DNA of 64,000 bases, from assembly GCF_009663395.1 (NCBI RefSeq), contig NZ_QKNW01000001.1:1116001-1180000 (forward strand), given 5' to 3'. A model generated the notes under the pieces. It saw only the letters and a list, made by a program, of their open reading frames with translations, did not search any database and was not told where the DNA came from. The stretch's first letter is position 1. Every line of letters starts with the position of its first letter. This stretch comes from Halosegnis longus. GTDB lineage: Archaea > Halobacteriota > Halobacteria > Halobacteriales > Haloarculaceae. A program made the position numbers and the translations under genes. Shown piece after piece: positions 38,818-47,078 of this stretch.

Positions 38818-39729
38818 ATGACCAAGGTCAGCATCATCGGTGCTGCGGGAACGGTCGGCGCCGCCGCCGGCTACAACATCGCACTGCGCGACATCGCGGA
38901 CGAACTCGTCTTCGTCGACATCCCCGACATGGAGGAGAAGACCGTCGGGCAGGCGGCCGACACCAACCACGGCATCGCCTACGACTCCAACACCGTGGTC
39001 CGGCAGGGCGACTACTCGGCCACCGAGGGGTCGGACGTGGTCGTCATCACGGCCGGCATCCCGCGCAAGGAGGGGCAGACCCGCATCGACCTCGCGGGCG
39101 ACAACGCGCCCATCATGGAGGACATCGGCTCGTCCATCGCGGAGTACAACGACGACTTCGTGTCGATTACCACCTCGAACCCGGTGGACCTGCTGAACCG
39201 CCACCTCTACGAGACGGGCGACCGCGACCGCCACAAGGTCATCGGCTTCGGCGGCCGACTCGACTCCGCGCGGTTCCGCTACGTCCTCGCGGACCGCTTC
39301 GACGTCCCGGTCAAAAACGTCGAGGCGACGATTCTCGGCGAGCACGGCGACGCACAGGTCCCCGTCTTCTCGAAGGTACGCGTCGACGGCCGCGACCCCG
39401 ACTTCGAGGGCGAGAAGGAGGAAATCCTCTCGGACCTACAGGAGTCGGCGATGGACGTGATTTCGCGCAAGGGCGCGACCCAGTGGGGGCCGGCGACGGG
39501 CGTGGCCCACATGGTCGAGGCCGTGTTGAACGACACCGGTGCAGTGTTGCCGGGGTCGCTCGCGCTCGACGGCGAGTACGGCTACGAGGACACCGCCTTC
39601 GGCGTCCCGGTCAAGCTCGGCTCGGACGGCATCGAGGAGGTCGTCGAGTGGGACCTCGACGAGTACGAGCAGAATCTGATGGACGAGGCTGCCGAGAAGC
39701 TCTCCGACCAGTACGACAAAATCGCCTAA
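38818..39729 (+). CDS. mdh: Malate dehydrogenase (LDH-like)
   Basis: A 303-residue NAD-dependent malate dehydrogenase of the lactate-dehydrogenase-like, halophilic tetrameric type. NAD loop [11 protein letters not shown] (8-18) with Asp in FVDIPD; the substrate-loop Arg in [10 protein letters not shown], where Arg rather than Gln sets malate specificity; TTSNPVD; and GEHGDAQVP with the catalytic His. Very acidic surface. It lies 50 bp after taw2 but with its own AT-rich start region (GCGTTTAATCGC at 38779-38790), so it is likely transcribed alone. Confidence 0.95.
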   Translation: MTKVSIIGAAGTVGAAAGYNIALRDIADELVFVDIPDMEEKTVGQAADTNHGIAYDSNTVVRQGDYSATEGSDVVVITAGIPRKEGQTRIDLAGDNAPIMEDIGSSIAEYNDDFVSITTSNPVDLLNRHLYETGDRDRHKVIGFGGRLDSARFRYVLADRFDVPVKNVEATILGEHGDAQVPVFSKVRVDGRDPDFEGEKEEILSDLQESAMDVISRKGATQWGPATGVAHMVEAVLNDTGAVLPGSLALDGEYGYEDTAFGVPVKLGSDGIEEVVEWDLDEYEQNLMDEAAEKLSDQYDKIA

Positions 39730-39762
39730 CTGCAAGCGGTCCGTTTCGACGGTCGTTCGGGC

Positions 39763-39852
39763 TTACTCGTCGCGGTCGTCCTCTTGGACGCTCGCGCCGA
39801 CGAAGCCGGCCCACTCCTCGACGCGCCGGTTACGGTCTTCTGACTGTGACAT
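39763..39852 (-). CDS. 29-residue acidic miniprotein
   Basis: MSQSEDRNRRVEEWAGFVGASVQEDDRDE in two parts: a polar N-terminal half and an acidic end. The evidence for a gene is the promoter: on the minus strand a clear TATATA (39869-39876) sits about 20 bases before the ATG at 39852, the spacing of a leaderless haloarchaeal mRNA. The stop lies 34 bp from the convergent mdh stop. Function unknown. Confidence 0.55.
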   Translation of the reverse strand: MSQSEDRNRRVEEWAGFVGASVQEDDRDE

Positions 39853-39893
39853 ATCCGCATATCCCACAGCATGGTATATAACGGTTGTGCCGG

Positions 39894-40145
39894 TCAGACC
39901 ACCCGCTCGTCGCCGTCGTAGATTCTGATGGCGTCGACCGGACACGACCGCGCGGCGAACTTCGCGTCCAACTCCGCCTCGCTCGGGAGCTCCTGCACCC
40001 GCACGTCTGCCCCCCAGTCGGCGTCGCTCGCCTCGCCGTCCGTCAGGACGGCCTTGCCGGCGTCGTTGTCCTCGACGAGCCCCTCCCACTCGGCGGTACA
40101 CTGGAACATCCCGATACAGGTGTCGCGGTCGTACTCGATGCGCAT
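39894..40145 (-). CDS. Ferredoxin, probable [3Fe-4S] type
   Basis: An 83-residue small ferredoxin. The iron ligands appear as CIGMFQC (C10 and C16, a C-x5-C pattern) and SCPVDAI near the C-terminus, with no further cysteines. Three ligands in this form are typical of [3Fe-4S] ferredoxins of the P450-partner kind, not of the plant-type [2Fe-2S] ferredoxin that haloarchaea use as the main carrier. An acidic insertion (about 27-60) separates the two ligand regions. Partner unknown; no P450 is nearby. Confidence 0.85.
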   Translation of the reverse strand: MRIEYDRDTCIGMFQCTAEWEGLVEDNDAGKAVLTDGEASDADWGADVRVQELPSEAELDAKFAARSCPVDAIRIYDGDERVV

Positions 40146-40242
40146 ACGCTTCGTGGGCACGTGAAGACAAAGAGCATAGCGGCGACGGGGACCGTCGCGG
40201 CAGGGGGGATGGTTTAAACCGAATCGCGCGCTAGCGAGCACA

Positions 40243-42540
40243 ATGGAAGTGTCCGACGTACCCGCGGTGCCGGAGTGGCTTCCCGGCCATCTCGACGCCG
40301 ACGGGGTCGAGTCGCTGTATCCGCCACAGGCGGCGGCCGTCGAGGCCGGCGTCACGGAAGGCGAGTCGCTCGTCGCCTCGATTCCGACCGCCTCGGGGAA
40401 GACGCTCATCGCCACGCTCGCCATGCTCTCTGCGGTCAAGCGGGGCGGGAAGGCGCTGTACATCGTCCCCCTCCGCGCGCTCGCCTCCGAGAAGAAGGCA
40501 GAGTTCGAGCAGTTCGAACAGTACGGCGTCGACGTGGGCGTCTCCACGGGCAACTACGACTCCGACGGCGAGTGGCTCGCGAAGAAAGACATCATCGTCG
40601 CCACCTCCGAGAAGGTGGACTCGCTCGTGCGCAACGGCGCGCCGTGGCTCGCCCAACTCGACTGCGTGGTCGCCGACGAGGTCCACCTCGTCGACGACCC
40701 GACGCGCGGCCCGACCCTCGAAGTGACGCTCGCGAAGCTCCGGTCGCGCAATCCGGGGCTCCAGATCGTCGCGCTGTCCGCGACCATCGGCAACGCCGGC
40801 GAACTCGCCGACTGGCTCGACGCCGAACTCGTCGACTCCTCGTGGCGACCCATCGACCTCCGGAAGGGCGTCCACTTCGGGCAGGCGCTCCACTTCGACG
40901 ACGGAACACAGGAGCAACTCAGCGTCCAGGGCAACGAGAAGCCGACCGCCGCAATCGTCCGCGACACGCTTCGGGACACGGTCGAGGACGGCGAGACGGT
41001 CGAGGAGGGCGGCTCGACGCTCGTCTTCGTCAACTCCCGCCGGAACGCCGAGGCCGCGGCGCGGCGGCTCGCCAACGTCGTGAGCCCGGAACTCGACGGC
41101 GACGAACTCGCCGCCCTGGCCGACGTGGCCGACGAGATTCGAGACGTGAGCGACACCGAGACGAGCGACGACCTCGCGGACGCGGTCGAGAAGGGCGCGG
41201 CCTTCCACCACGCCGGTCTCTCGCCGGACCACCGCGAACTCGTGGAGGCGGCCTTCCGGGACCGACTCGTCAAGTGCGTCTGTGCGACGCCGACGCTCGC
41301 GGCCGGGGTGAACACGCCGTCGCGGCGCGTCGTCGTGCGCGACTGGCGGCGCTACTCCGGTGACGCCGGCGGGATGCAGCCGCTGTCCGTGCTCGAAGTC
41401 CACCAGATGATGGGACGCGCCGGCCGGCCGGGGATGGACCCCTACGGCGAGGCGCTGTTGCTCGCGAGCAGCCACGACGAACTCGACGAGCTGTTCGAGC
41501 GGTACGTGTGGGCCGACCCCGACCCGGTGGAGTCGAAGCTGGCCGCCGAGCCGGCGATGCGGACCCACCTGCTCGCGACCGTCGCCTCCGGCTTCGCCGA
41601 CTCGCGGGAGACGCTGTTGTCGTTCCTCGACGGCACGCTCTATGCGGCCCAGACCGACGAGCAGGGGCGGCTCGAACGCGTCGTCGACGACATGCTCGCG
41701 TATCTCGAGCGCAACGACTTCATCGAGCGGAGCCGGGACGGTGACACCGAACGGCTGACGGCGACGAACCTGGGCCACACCGTCTCCCGGCTGTATCTCG
41801 ATCCGATGAGCGCGGCGACCATCATCGACGGCATCGCCGACGCCGACGACCCGTCCGCGCTCGGACTCTACCATCTCGTTTCGCGCACGCCGGACATGTA
41901 CCAGCTGTATCTGCGGTCGGGCGAGCGCGAACAGTACACGCAGGTCGCGTACGACCACGAGACCGAGCTACTGGGCACACAGCCCTCGGAGTTCGAGGAG
42001 TCGCGCTTCGAGGACTGGCTGGCGGCGCTCAAGACGGCCAAGCTGCTCGACGACTGGGCCAGCGAGACCGACGAGGACCGCATCACCGACCGCTACGGCG
42101 TCGGTCCCGGCGATATCCGCGGGAAGGTCGACACCGCCGAGTGGCTGCTGGGCGCGGCGGAGTCGCTGGCCGGCGAGCGCGGCTTCGGCAACGTGCAGGC
42201 GATTCGCGAGGCGAAAAAGCGGGTCCAGTACGGGGTCCGACAGGAGCTCATCGACCTCGCGGACGTGCGCAACGTCGGGCGCAAGCGCGCGCGGCGACTC
42301 TACGAGGCCGGCATCGAGAGCCGCGACCAACTCCGGAACGCGGACAAGTCGGTCGTGCTCGCCGCGCTCCGCGGCCGCGAACGCACCGCGGAGACGGTGC
42401 TCGAACACGCCGGCCATCCGAACCCGGAGATGACGGACGTGACGCCCGACCCCGACGCCGAGCCGGTGGTCGCGACCGACACGAGCGGCTCGAGCGAGTC
42501 GGCCGAGGAAAACGACCAGTCGAGTCTCGGTGATTTCTGA
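40243..42540 (+). CDS. hel308: Hel308-type DNA helicase
   Basis: A 765-residue superfamily 2 helicase (Hel308/Hjm, related to PolQ and HELQ) that acts on stalled forks 3'-5'. Walker [11 protein letters not shown] (about 47-56), Walker B with DEVH ([10 protein letters not shown]), motif [12 protein letters not shown], motif IV region [11 protein letters not shown], and motif [12 protein letters not shown]. The C-terminal winged-helix, ratchet and a helix-hairpin-helix domain ([17 protein letters not shown]) follow. The stop overlaps the cgi121 ATG (TGATG). The acidic tail of about 30 residues is haloarchaeal. Confidence 0.95.
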   Translation: MEVSDVPAVPEWLPGHLDADGVESLYPPQAAAVEAGVTEGESLVASIPTASGKTLIATLAMLSAVKRGGKALYIVPLRALASEKKAEFEQFEQYGVDVGVSTGNYDSDGEWLAKKDIIVATSEKVDSLVRNGAPWLAQLDCVVADEVHLVDDPTRGPTLEVTLAKLRSRNPGLQIVALSATIGNAGELADWLDAELVDSSWRPIDLRKGVHFGQALHFDDGTQEQLSVQGNEKPTAAIVRDTLRDTVEDGETVEEGGSTLVFVNSRRNAEAAARRLANVVSPELDGDELAALADVADEIRDVSDTETSDDLADAVEKGAAFHHAGLSPDHRELVEAAFRDRLVKCVCATPTLAAGVNTPSRRVVVRDWRRYSGDAGGMQPLSVLEVHQMMGRAGRPGMDPYGEALLLASSHDELDELFERYVWADPDPVESKLAAEPAMRTHLLATVASGFADSRETLLSFLDGTLYAAQTDEQGRLERVVDDMLAYLERNDFIERSRDGDTERLTATNLGHTVSRLYLDPMSAATIIDGIADADDPSALGLYHLVSRTPDMYQLYLRSGEREQYTQVAYDHETELLGTQPSEFEESRFEDWLAALKTAKLLDDWASETDEDRITDRYGVGPGDIRGKVDTAEWLLGAAESLAGERGFGNVQAIREAKKRVQYGVRQELIDLADVRNVGRKRARRLYEAGIESRDQLRNADKSVVLAALRGRERTAETVLEHAGHPNPEMTDVTPDPDAEPVVATDTSGSSESAEENDQSSLGDF

Positions 42541-43055
42541 TGGAGCTGGTCGAAGGGGTCGCGACGGTCGGCGGCGAGCGATTTCCGGATACCGACGCCT
42601 TCGTCGACCAACTCGCGGACATCGGTGCGGAGTATGCGGTAACGGTCCAGGCGTTCGACGCTCGCTACGTCGTCGGTGAACAGCACCTCGCGCGCGCGGT
42701 GACGCTCGCGGACCGTGAGCGTGCCCGCGGCAACGCCATCGCCCGCGACCGCGCCGTCGAGATACTGCTGTACGCGGCGGGACGCCGCCAGATTCGCCGG
42801 GCGCTCGACATCGGCGTGAGCGAGGGCGAGACGCCGGCAGTCGTCCTCGTCGCGAGCGACGGACCGACCGGCGACGAGACGAGGGCCAGCGAGGCGGTCG
42901 CACAACTGCTCGCAGACCAGCAGACGCTCGGCGAGTACGACCCCGACCGGGTGCGGGCGTTCTTCGACATCGGCGACCCGGAACTGGCAGCGACGGACGC
43001 GACGCTCGCGGACCTCGTCTTGGAGCGGGTCGCGCTGCTCGTCGTCGAGCGATAG
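42540..43055 (+). CDS. cgi121: KEOPS complex subunit Cgi121
   Basis: A 171-residue Cgi121, the KEOPS subunit that recruits tRNA for threonylcarbamoyl-adenosine (t6A37) modification. The family pattern is seen: QAFDARYVVGEQHLARAV, RDRAVEILLYAAGRRQI and an end of the RVALLVVER type. It starts inside the hel308 stop codon, an arrangement also seen in other haloarchaea. This links a DNA repair helicase and a tRNA-modification factor in one transcript. Confidence 0.88.
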   Translation: MELVEGVATVGGERFPDTDAFVDQLADIGAEYAVTVQAFDARYVVGEQHLARAVTLADRERARGNAIARDRAVEILLYAAGRRQIRRALDIGVSEGETPAVVLVASDGPTGDETRASEAVAQLLADQQTLGEYDPDRVRAFFDIGDPELAATDATLADLVLERVALLVVER

Positions 43056-43105
43056 CCCCGGCCGTTTAATTTTCCGGGGGACGAACGTCGGTGTGGTGAT
43101 TGCGA

Positions 43106-43426
43106 ATGGGTGACACGCCTTCGGACGAACCGGAACATCGCCAGCACGAGCGCGCCGAACACGTCGAGCGAATTCTCGAGGCCACGGAGACGGCGACGGC
43201 CGAACAGGCGTATCCGGCGAGCAGCGACGAACTCGTCGCACAGTACCGCGCGACGGAGCTGGACCTCGCCAACGAAACGGAGACGCTAGAGGACGCGTTC
43301 GACCGGCTGGCCGACGAGTACGCGGAGTTCGCGTCGCCGGCAGAGGCGCGCGAGGCGCTCACCGCCGAAATAACGCGGGATGAACGGTTCGACGAGGCGT
43401 TCACCGACGAGCCGGCTCAACAGTAG
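43106..43426 (+). CDS. DUF5789 family protein (copy 2)
   Basis: A 106-residue paralogue of the gene at 32969. After a charged N-terminal extension, YPASSDELVAQYRATELDLANETE and a following helix repeat the pattern of copy 1 ('YPA..SEL...Y..TEL.L.N..ET'). The ATG at 43106 is preferred to a TTG two codons upstream. Its stop lies inside the 3' end of the convergent small gene (overlap 10 nt). Function unknown. Confidence 0.72.
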   Translation: MGDTPSDEPEHRQHERAEHVERILEATETATAEQAYPASSDELVAQYRATELDLANETETLEDAFDRLADEYAEFASPAEAREALTAEITRDERFDEAFTDEPAQQ

Positions 43427-43575
43427 TCGGCGAGTACGGGTGCGTCGTCGGTCGGCATCGAGAGCCACGCGTCGTCCCGGGACACGTCCGCAATAAGGTA
43501 CGTGTCACCGTCGACGGCAGCCATCACTTCGCCGTGTGCACCTGCACTCCCGGCAACCGCTGAGTCCGGAGCCAT
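43417..43575 (-). CDS. Small haloarchaeal protein (DUF7556-like)
   Basis: Fifty-two residues: MAPDSAVAGSAGAHGEVMAAV, split here, then DTYLIADVSRDDAWLSMPTDD and an end DYC. The block 'YLIADVSRDDAWL' recurs in a haloarchaeal family I recall as DUF7556. On the minus strand a TATA-like TTATATA (43595-43601) lies about 22 bases before the ATG, fitting a leaderless transcript. Overlaps the convergent DUF5789 gene by 10 bases. Function unknown. Confidence 0.68.
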   Translation of the reverse strand: MAPDSAVAGSAGAHGEVMAAVDGDTYLIADVSRDDAWLSMPTDDAPVLADYC

Positions 43576-43882
43576 GCTTGTTAGTAGTTAACACGAGGTA
43601 TATAAGCCTGGCGAAATGCGGGACGGTAGCACACGTCGGGGTTTTCTCCGATTCGATAAAGCCTCCCGCGAAGGTTGGAATTCCGGTTGCTATCGGTGAA
43701 AACTGTGGACGACCGGCGAGCCATTCGCGGTTCTGTGTCATAGAGTCACACAATTCGGGATGAACACGCGAAAACCGCTATAGACGGGCTGTGGATGCCG
43801 TTGTCTCCACTATAGACGTATGTACGTCACTTGCTGGCATTGCGGTAAGTTTAACCACATCCAATATGTACAATCGTTCGAA
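43576..43882. promoter_or_regulatory. Non-coding region with dpp operon promoter and candidate operators
   Basis: About 300 bases between the divergent small gene and the peptide ABC operon. Near the operon: a direct repeat CTATAGACG (43778-43786 and 43810-43818, 32 bp apart) and a palindrome GACGTA-TG-TACGTC (43815-43828). The TATA-like AGTTTAACC at 43847-43855 sits about 30 bases before the ATG at 43883. The repeats are placed where a regulator could block or assist TFB/TBP binding. The left end holds the minus-strand promoter. Confidence 0.6.
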
Positions 43883-45757
43883 ATGGCTGAAGACAGCGAA
43901 TTCAAGCGCCGCCGGTTCCTGCAAGCGACCGGTGCTGCCGCCCTGACTGCAAGTGTTGCTGGTTGTTCGAGTGACGGTGGAGACGCCACTGCCACCGACT
44001 CCGGTGGCGACGGCGGAGACGGTGGCGACGACGGAACGGCCACCCCCGAGCCCTTCGACGGTCTCGACGCCTACCCGTACTCGCCCAACGAGACTGACGT
44101 TCAGAGCGCAATCGAGGTCATGGAGGAGGCCGGCTACGGTCCCGACAACACCTTCGAGCTCGACTGGCTCCAGTACACGAGCCCGACGTGGCTGGAGATG
44201 GCGAATACCATCCGCTCGCGCCTCCAGCAGGCCCACATCGAGATGAACATCAGCGAGGCATCCTTCTCGGAACTGCTCAGCACGACCGAGCAGGGTGACC
44301 ACGAGGCGTACACGCTCGGCTGGATCGCCGACTACCCGGCACCGCAGAACTTCCTCCAGCTCATCAACCCCGAAAACACCGTCTACGACGCGGAAGGGAC
44401 GACGCCGAACGGCGCACGCCTCTTCTGGTCCGAGGACGCGATGGTGGATTCGAGCGTCACCCAGTACATGAACGACGCCTACTCCATGATTACGGGCAAC
44501 CCGGGCACCTCCGACGAGGCCCAGCAGGCCCGCGACGACGCTGTCCCGATGATGGAGGAGGCCCTCTGGGAGTCGGCAGCCCTCATCCCGCTGTACAGCA
44601 GCGTCACGGAGTCGATGTGGTACGACTACGTCGACTTCAACCCCGCAGGCGGTATGGGACCGTCCCGCGCCAAGACGAACAACTCCGTCAACGCCATCGA
44701 GGGCCGCGACCGACTCAGCGGCACGTCGGCCACCCTCAGCACGCTCGACCCCGTCGCCTCCGGTGACACGGCGAGCGGTGCCAAGATCATGAACATGTTC
44801 GATGCGCCGCTCAACTACTTCAACGGCGAGGCGCAGGTCAGCAACCTCCTCGTCGAGGATTACGAGCTGAGCGACGACCTCACCACGTACACCTTCACGC
44901 TGAAGGAGGGTGTACAGTTCCACGAGGACTACGGCGAAGTCACGGCCGCGGACATGGTCTACTCGCTGCGCCGTCTCGCAGAGTCGTCCAACTCCTCGAA
45001 CAGCTCCTTCCTCACCGGCGACCTCAACGTCGTCCGAGAGGAGAACGACAACGGCGAGGTCGTGCCGGAGTCGATGGCCGTTGAGCAGACGGGCGAGTAC
45101 ACGTTCACGATGGAACTCGAAGAGCCGTTCGCGTACGCGCTCGAAATCATGGCCTACTCCGCCTTCTCCGCCGTGCCGGAGGGCATCGTGGGCGACATCG
45201 AGGGCTACGAGGGCGAGATGAGCTACGAAGAGTTCTCGCTCAACAACCCGGTCGGCAGCGGTCCGTTCCAGTTCGTCGAGTGGAATTCCGGCAACGGTGG
45301 CAACTTCACCTACGACACCTTCGACGACTACCACGGCGAGCCGGCCTCCTTCGACGGTATCGACCTGCAGATCCTGACGGACACGAACGCCATCTTCAAC
45401 CGCTTCATCAACGGGAACGCGGACACCGGTGGCGTCCCGACCTCCCAGTACGACCCGGACCTCGTCTCCGTCGAGGAGACCCAGGGCGCACAGGAGCTCG
45501 GTACCTACGGTCCCGTCGAGGAGAACGGCGTCACCTACCAGTACGCCCGCACGCCGACCATCAACACCTACTACGTCGGCTTCAACCTCGAGGAGGTTCC
45601 CCAGCCGGTCCGTGAGGCGATGGCGTACGTCATCAACCGCGAACAGTTCGTTCAGGAGGTCTTCCTCTCGCGCGGTTCCCCGTCGTACCACCTCACCCCG
45701 GCCCCGATCTGGCCCGGTGGCGGCGAGGCGTACCGCAGCCACTGGCAGGGCAACTAA
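43883..45757 (+). CDS. dppA: Peptide-type ABC importer binding lipoprotein with permuted domain order
   Basis: A 624-residue SBP_bac_5-like protein. RRRFLQATG (9-17) is a Tat signal, AGC a lipobox with C28, and 29-58 an acidic Gly/Asp linker. The order after that is abnormal. Residues 61-272 (AYPYSPNETDVQSAIEVMEEAGYG to the SVNAIE end) match the family's usual C-terminal third, with GWIADYPAPQNFL. Residues 273-624 match the usual N-terminal part: LSTLDPVASGDT (LDP at 288-290), TYTFTLKEGVQFH, AADMVYSLRR, GSGPFQF, VREAMAYVINRE, ending at HLTPAPIWPGGG where the C-terminal third would normally continue. Total length equals a normal protein. An in-frame upstream ATG (43820) lacks a signal peptide and is rejected. 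Confidence 0.85.
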   Translation: MAEDSEFKRRRFLQATGAAALTASVAGCSSDGGDATATDSGGDGGDGGDDGTATPEPFDGLDAYPYSPNETDVQSAIEVMEEAGYGPDNTFELDWLQYTSPTWLEMANTIRSRLQQAHIEMNISEASFSELLSTTEQGDHEAYTLGWIADYPAPQNFLQLINPENTVYDAEGTTPNGARLFWSEDAMVDSSVTQYMNDAYSMITGNPGTSDEAQQARDDAVPMMEEALWESAALIPLYSSVTESMWYDYVDFNPAGGMGPSRAKTNNSVNAIEGRDRLSGTSATLSTLDPVASGDTASGAKIMNMFDAPLNYFNGEAQVSNLLVEDYELSDDLTTYTFTLKEGVQFHEDYGEVTAADMVYSLRRLAESSNSSNSSFLTGDLNVVREENDNGEVVPESMAVEQTGEYTFTMELEEPFAYALEIMAYSAFSAVPEGIVGDIEGYEGEMSYEEFSLNNPVGSGPFQFVEWNSGNGGNFTYDTFDDYHGEPASFDGIDLQILTDTNAIFNRFINGNADTGGVPTSQYDPDLVSVEETQGAQELGTYGPVEENGVTYQYARTPTINTYYVGFNLEEVPQPVREAMAYVINREQFVQEVFLSRGSPSYHLTPAPIWPGGGEAYRSHWQGN

Positions 45758-45858
45758 ACTCACCCTGTCCCCGTAGTATCGACATATTCAACCATTCGGA
45801 ATACTCATCCACTCGCAAGCATTGCGTCTAACAATCGCACGATAACCACTCTCCAGAC

Positions 45859-45972
45859 ATGACACGCAACGAACGACACGCGTCTCCCGCAGGTCCCCGC
45901 AACGCGCACACGCCGGTGGCGAGACACGTAGACCGGCACCCCGACCGGACGGACGGTGACACAACAGCATGA
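45859..45972 (+). CDS. Possible 37-residue coupled leader peptide before dppB
   Basis: An ATG frame in the 211-bp dppA-dppB gap that ends TGA in an ATGA overlap with the dppB start (45969). The product is His/Arg/Asp/Pro-rich and unlike its neighbours in charge. Translational coupling is the only hint of use; it may equally be chance. Confidence 0.25.
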   Translation: MTRNERHASPAGPRNAHTPVARHVDRHPDRTDGDTTA

Positions 45973-47072
45973 ACAAGCTGGTGTATCTCGCGAAGCGAAT
46001 TGCGCTCGCGATACCTGTCGTCCTGTTCGGGCTCACGATGGCCTTTCTCATCCTGTACGCCGGTCCGCTCGACCCGGTGTACAGTATCCTCGGCCGCAAG
46101 GCGAGTGAGGCAGATATCCAGCGACTGCTCGTCGATCTCGGCTACCGGTACCCGAACGGCCAGGAAGTGCCCCTGTGGGACCAGTACCGCATGGTGATGA
46201 CCGACCTGTTCACGCTCAACTTCGGCCAGTCGTGGGTCGTCCAGCGCGGTCGCCCGATTATCGACCTCATCGGTGCACGCATGTCGGCGACCATCTGGCT
46301 CGGTTGGTGGTCCGTGGTCATCGCACTGCTCGTGGGAATTCCGCTCGGACTGTTTGCGGGGCTCCGCGCGAACACGTTCAGCGATTACTTCGCGTCTGCG
46401 GGCGGAATTCTCTGGCGTGCCATGCCGAACTTCTGGCTCGCGGTCATCCTCTCCGGCCTGCTGTCTGCGGGTGGCGCGCTCTCCTTCTACCGCGATTGGG
46501 GGGCCGACTACGGCCTTGCGACGAAGGTCGTCGGGACGCCACCGGAGGTGAACAACCTCTTCAATCCGATACCGCTGTTCGACGGGATCCCCGTACTCGA
46601 GATGCTGTTCCTCCCGATTCCCGAACTCCACAACATGGCCGTCGCGTTCAAGTGGATTCTCCCTGGCGCGCTCGTGTTGGGGTCGGCGTCGATGGGTAAC
46701 GAGGTCCGTATCGCCCGAACCGCCGTCTTGGAAAGTATCAACTCGAAGTACGTCGAGACCGCACGCGCGAAGGGCCTCTCCGCGCGCCGGATCGTATTCA
46801 AACACGTCGGGCGCAACGCGATGATTCCGCTGTTGCCGGTTATCATGGGTGAGTTCTACCTGCTCATCGGCGGGTCGGTGCTCGTCGAGGCTATCTTCGG
46901 TATCAACGGACTGGGGAGTCTGTATCTCAGAGCCATCTTCCAGACGGACATCCCCGTCATCATGACGCTCACGTTCATCTTCACCATCATCCTCGTGGTG
47001 TTCAACATCACCCAGGACCTGCTGTACACGATCGTCGACCCGCGTATCTCGCTCGACGAGGTCGAGGGGTAA
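45969..47072 (+). CDS. dppB: Peptide-type ABC importer permease (DppB-like)
   Basis: A 367-residue inner permease. The N-terminal helix (about 10-32) and five later hydrophobic segments fit DppB/OppB. The cytoplasmic EAA loop that docks the ATPase is YVETARAKGLSARRIVFKH (about 258-276). A periplasmic-side insertion between the early helices (about 34-85) and one between helices 3 and 4 (about 175-220) make it longer than the ~310-340 residues of bacterial DppB. It follows dppA after 211 bp and leads directly to dppC. Confidence 0.92.
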   Translation: MNKLVYLAKRIALAIPVVLFGLTMAFLILYAGPLDPVYSILGRKASEADIQRLLVDLGYRYPNGQEVPLWDQYRMVMTDLFTLNFGQSWVVQRGRPIIDLIGARMSATIWLGWWSVVIALLVGIPLGLFAGLRANTFSDYFASAGGILWRAMPNFWLAVILSGLLSAGGALSFYRDWGADYGLATKVVGTPPEVNNLFNPIPLFDGIPVLEMLFLPIPELHNMAVAFKWILPGALVLGSASMGNEVRIARTAVLESINSKYVETARAKGLSARRIVFKHVGRNAMIPLLPVIMGEFYLLIGGSVLVEAIFGINGLGSLYLRAIFQTDIPVIMTLTFIFTIILVVFNITQDLLYTIVDPRISLDEVEG

Positions 47073-47078
47073 CTTATC

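Noticed and set aside
43820-43882. An N-terminal extension of the binding protein with a CxxC-like start
   Set aside because: It would bury the Tat signal 21 residues inside the protein and overlaps the TATA box; the ATG at 43883 is preferred.
43883-45757. The binding protein as two fused or truncated binding proteins
   Set aside because: No motif occurs twice; the two parts together make one complete family member in swapped order.
43778-45763. A 661-codon minus-strand open frame opposite the binding protein
   Set aside because: Same reason: mirror of a well-supported gene, with low-complexity Val/Arg/Asp content.
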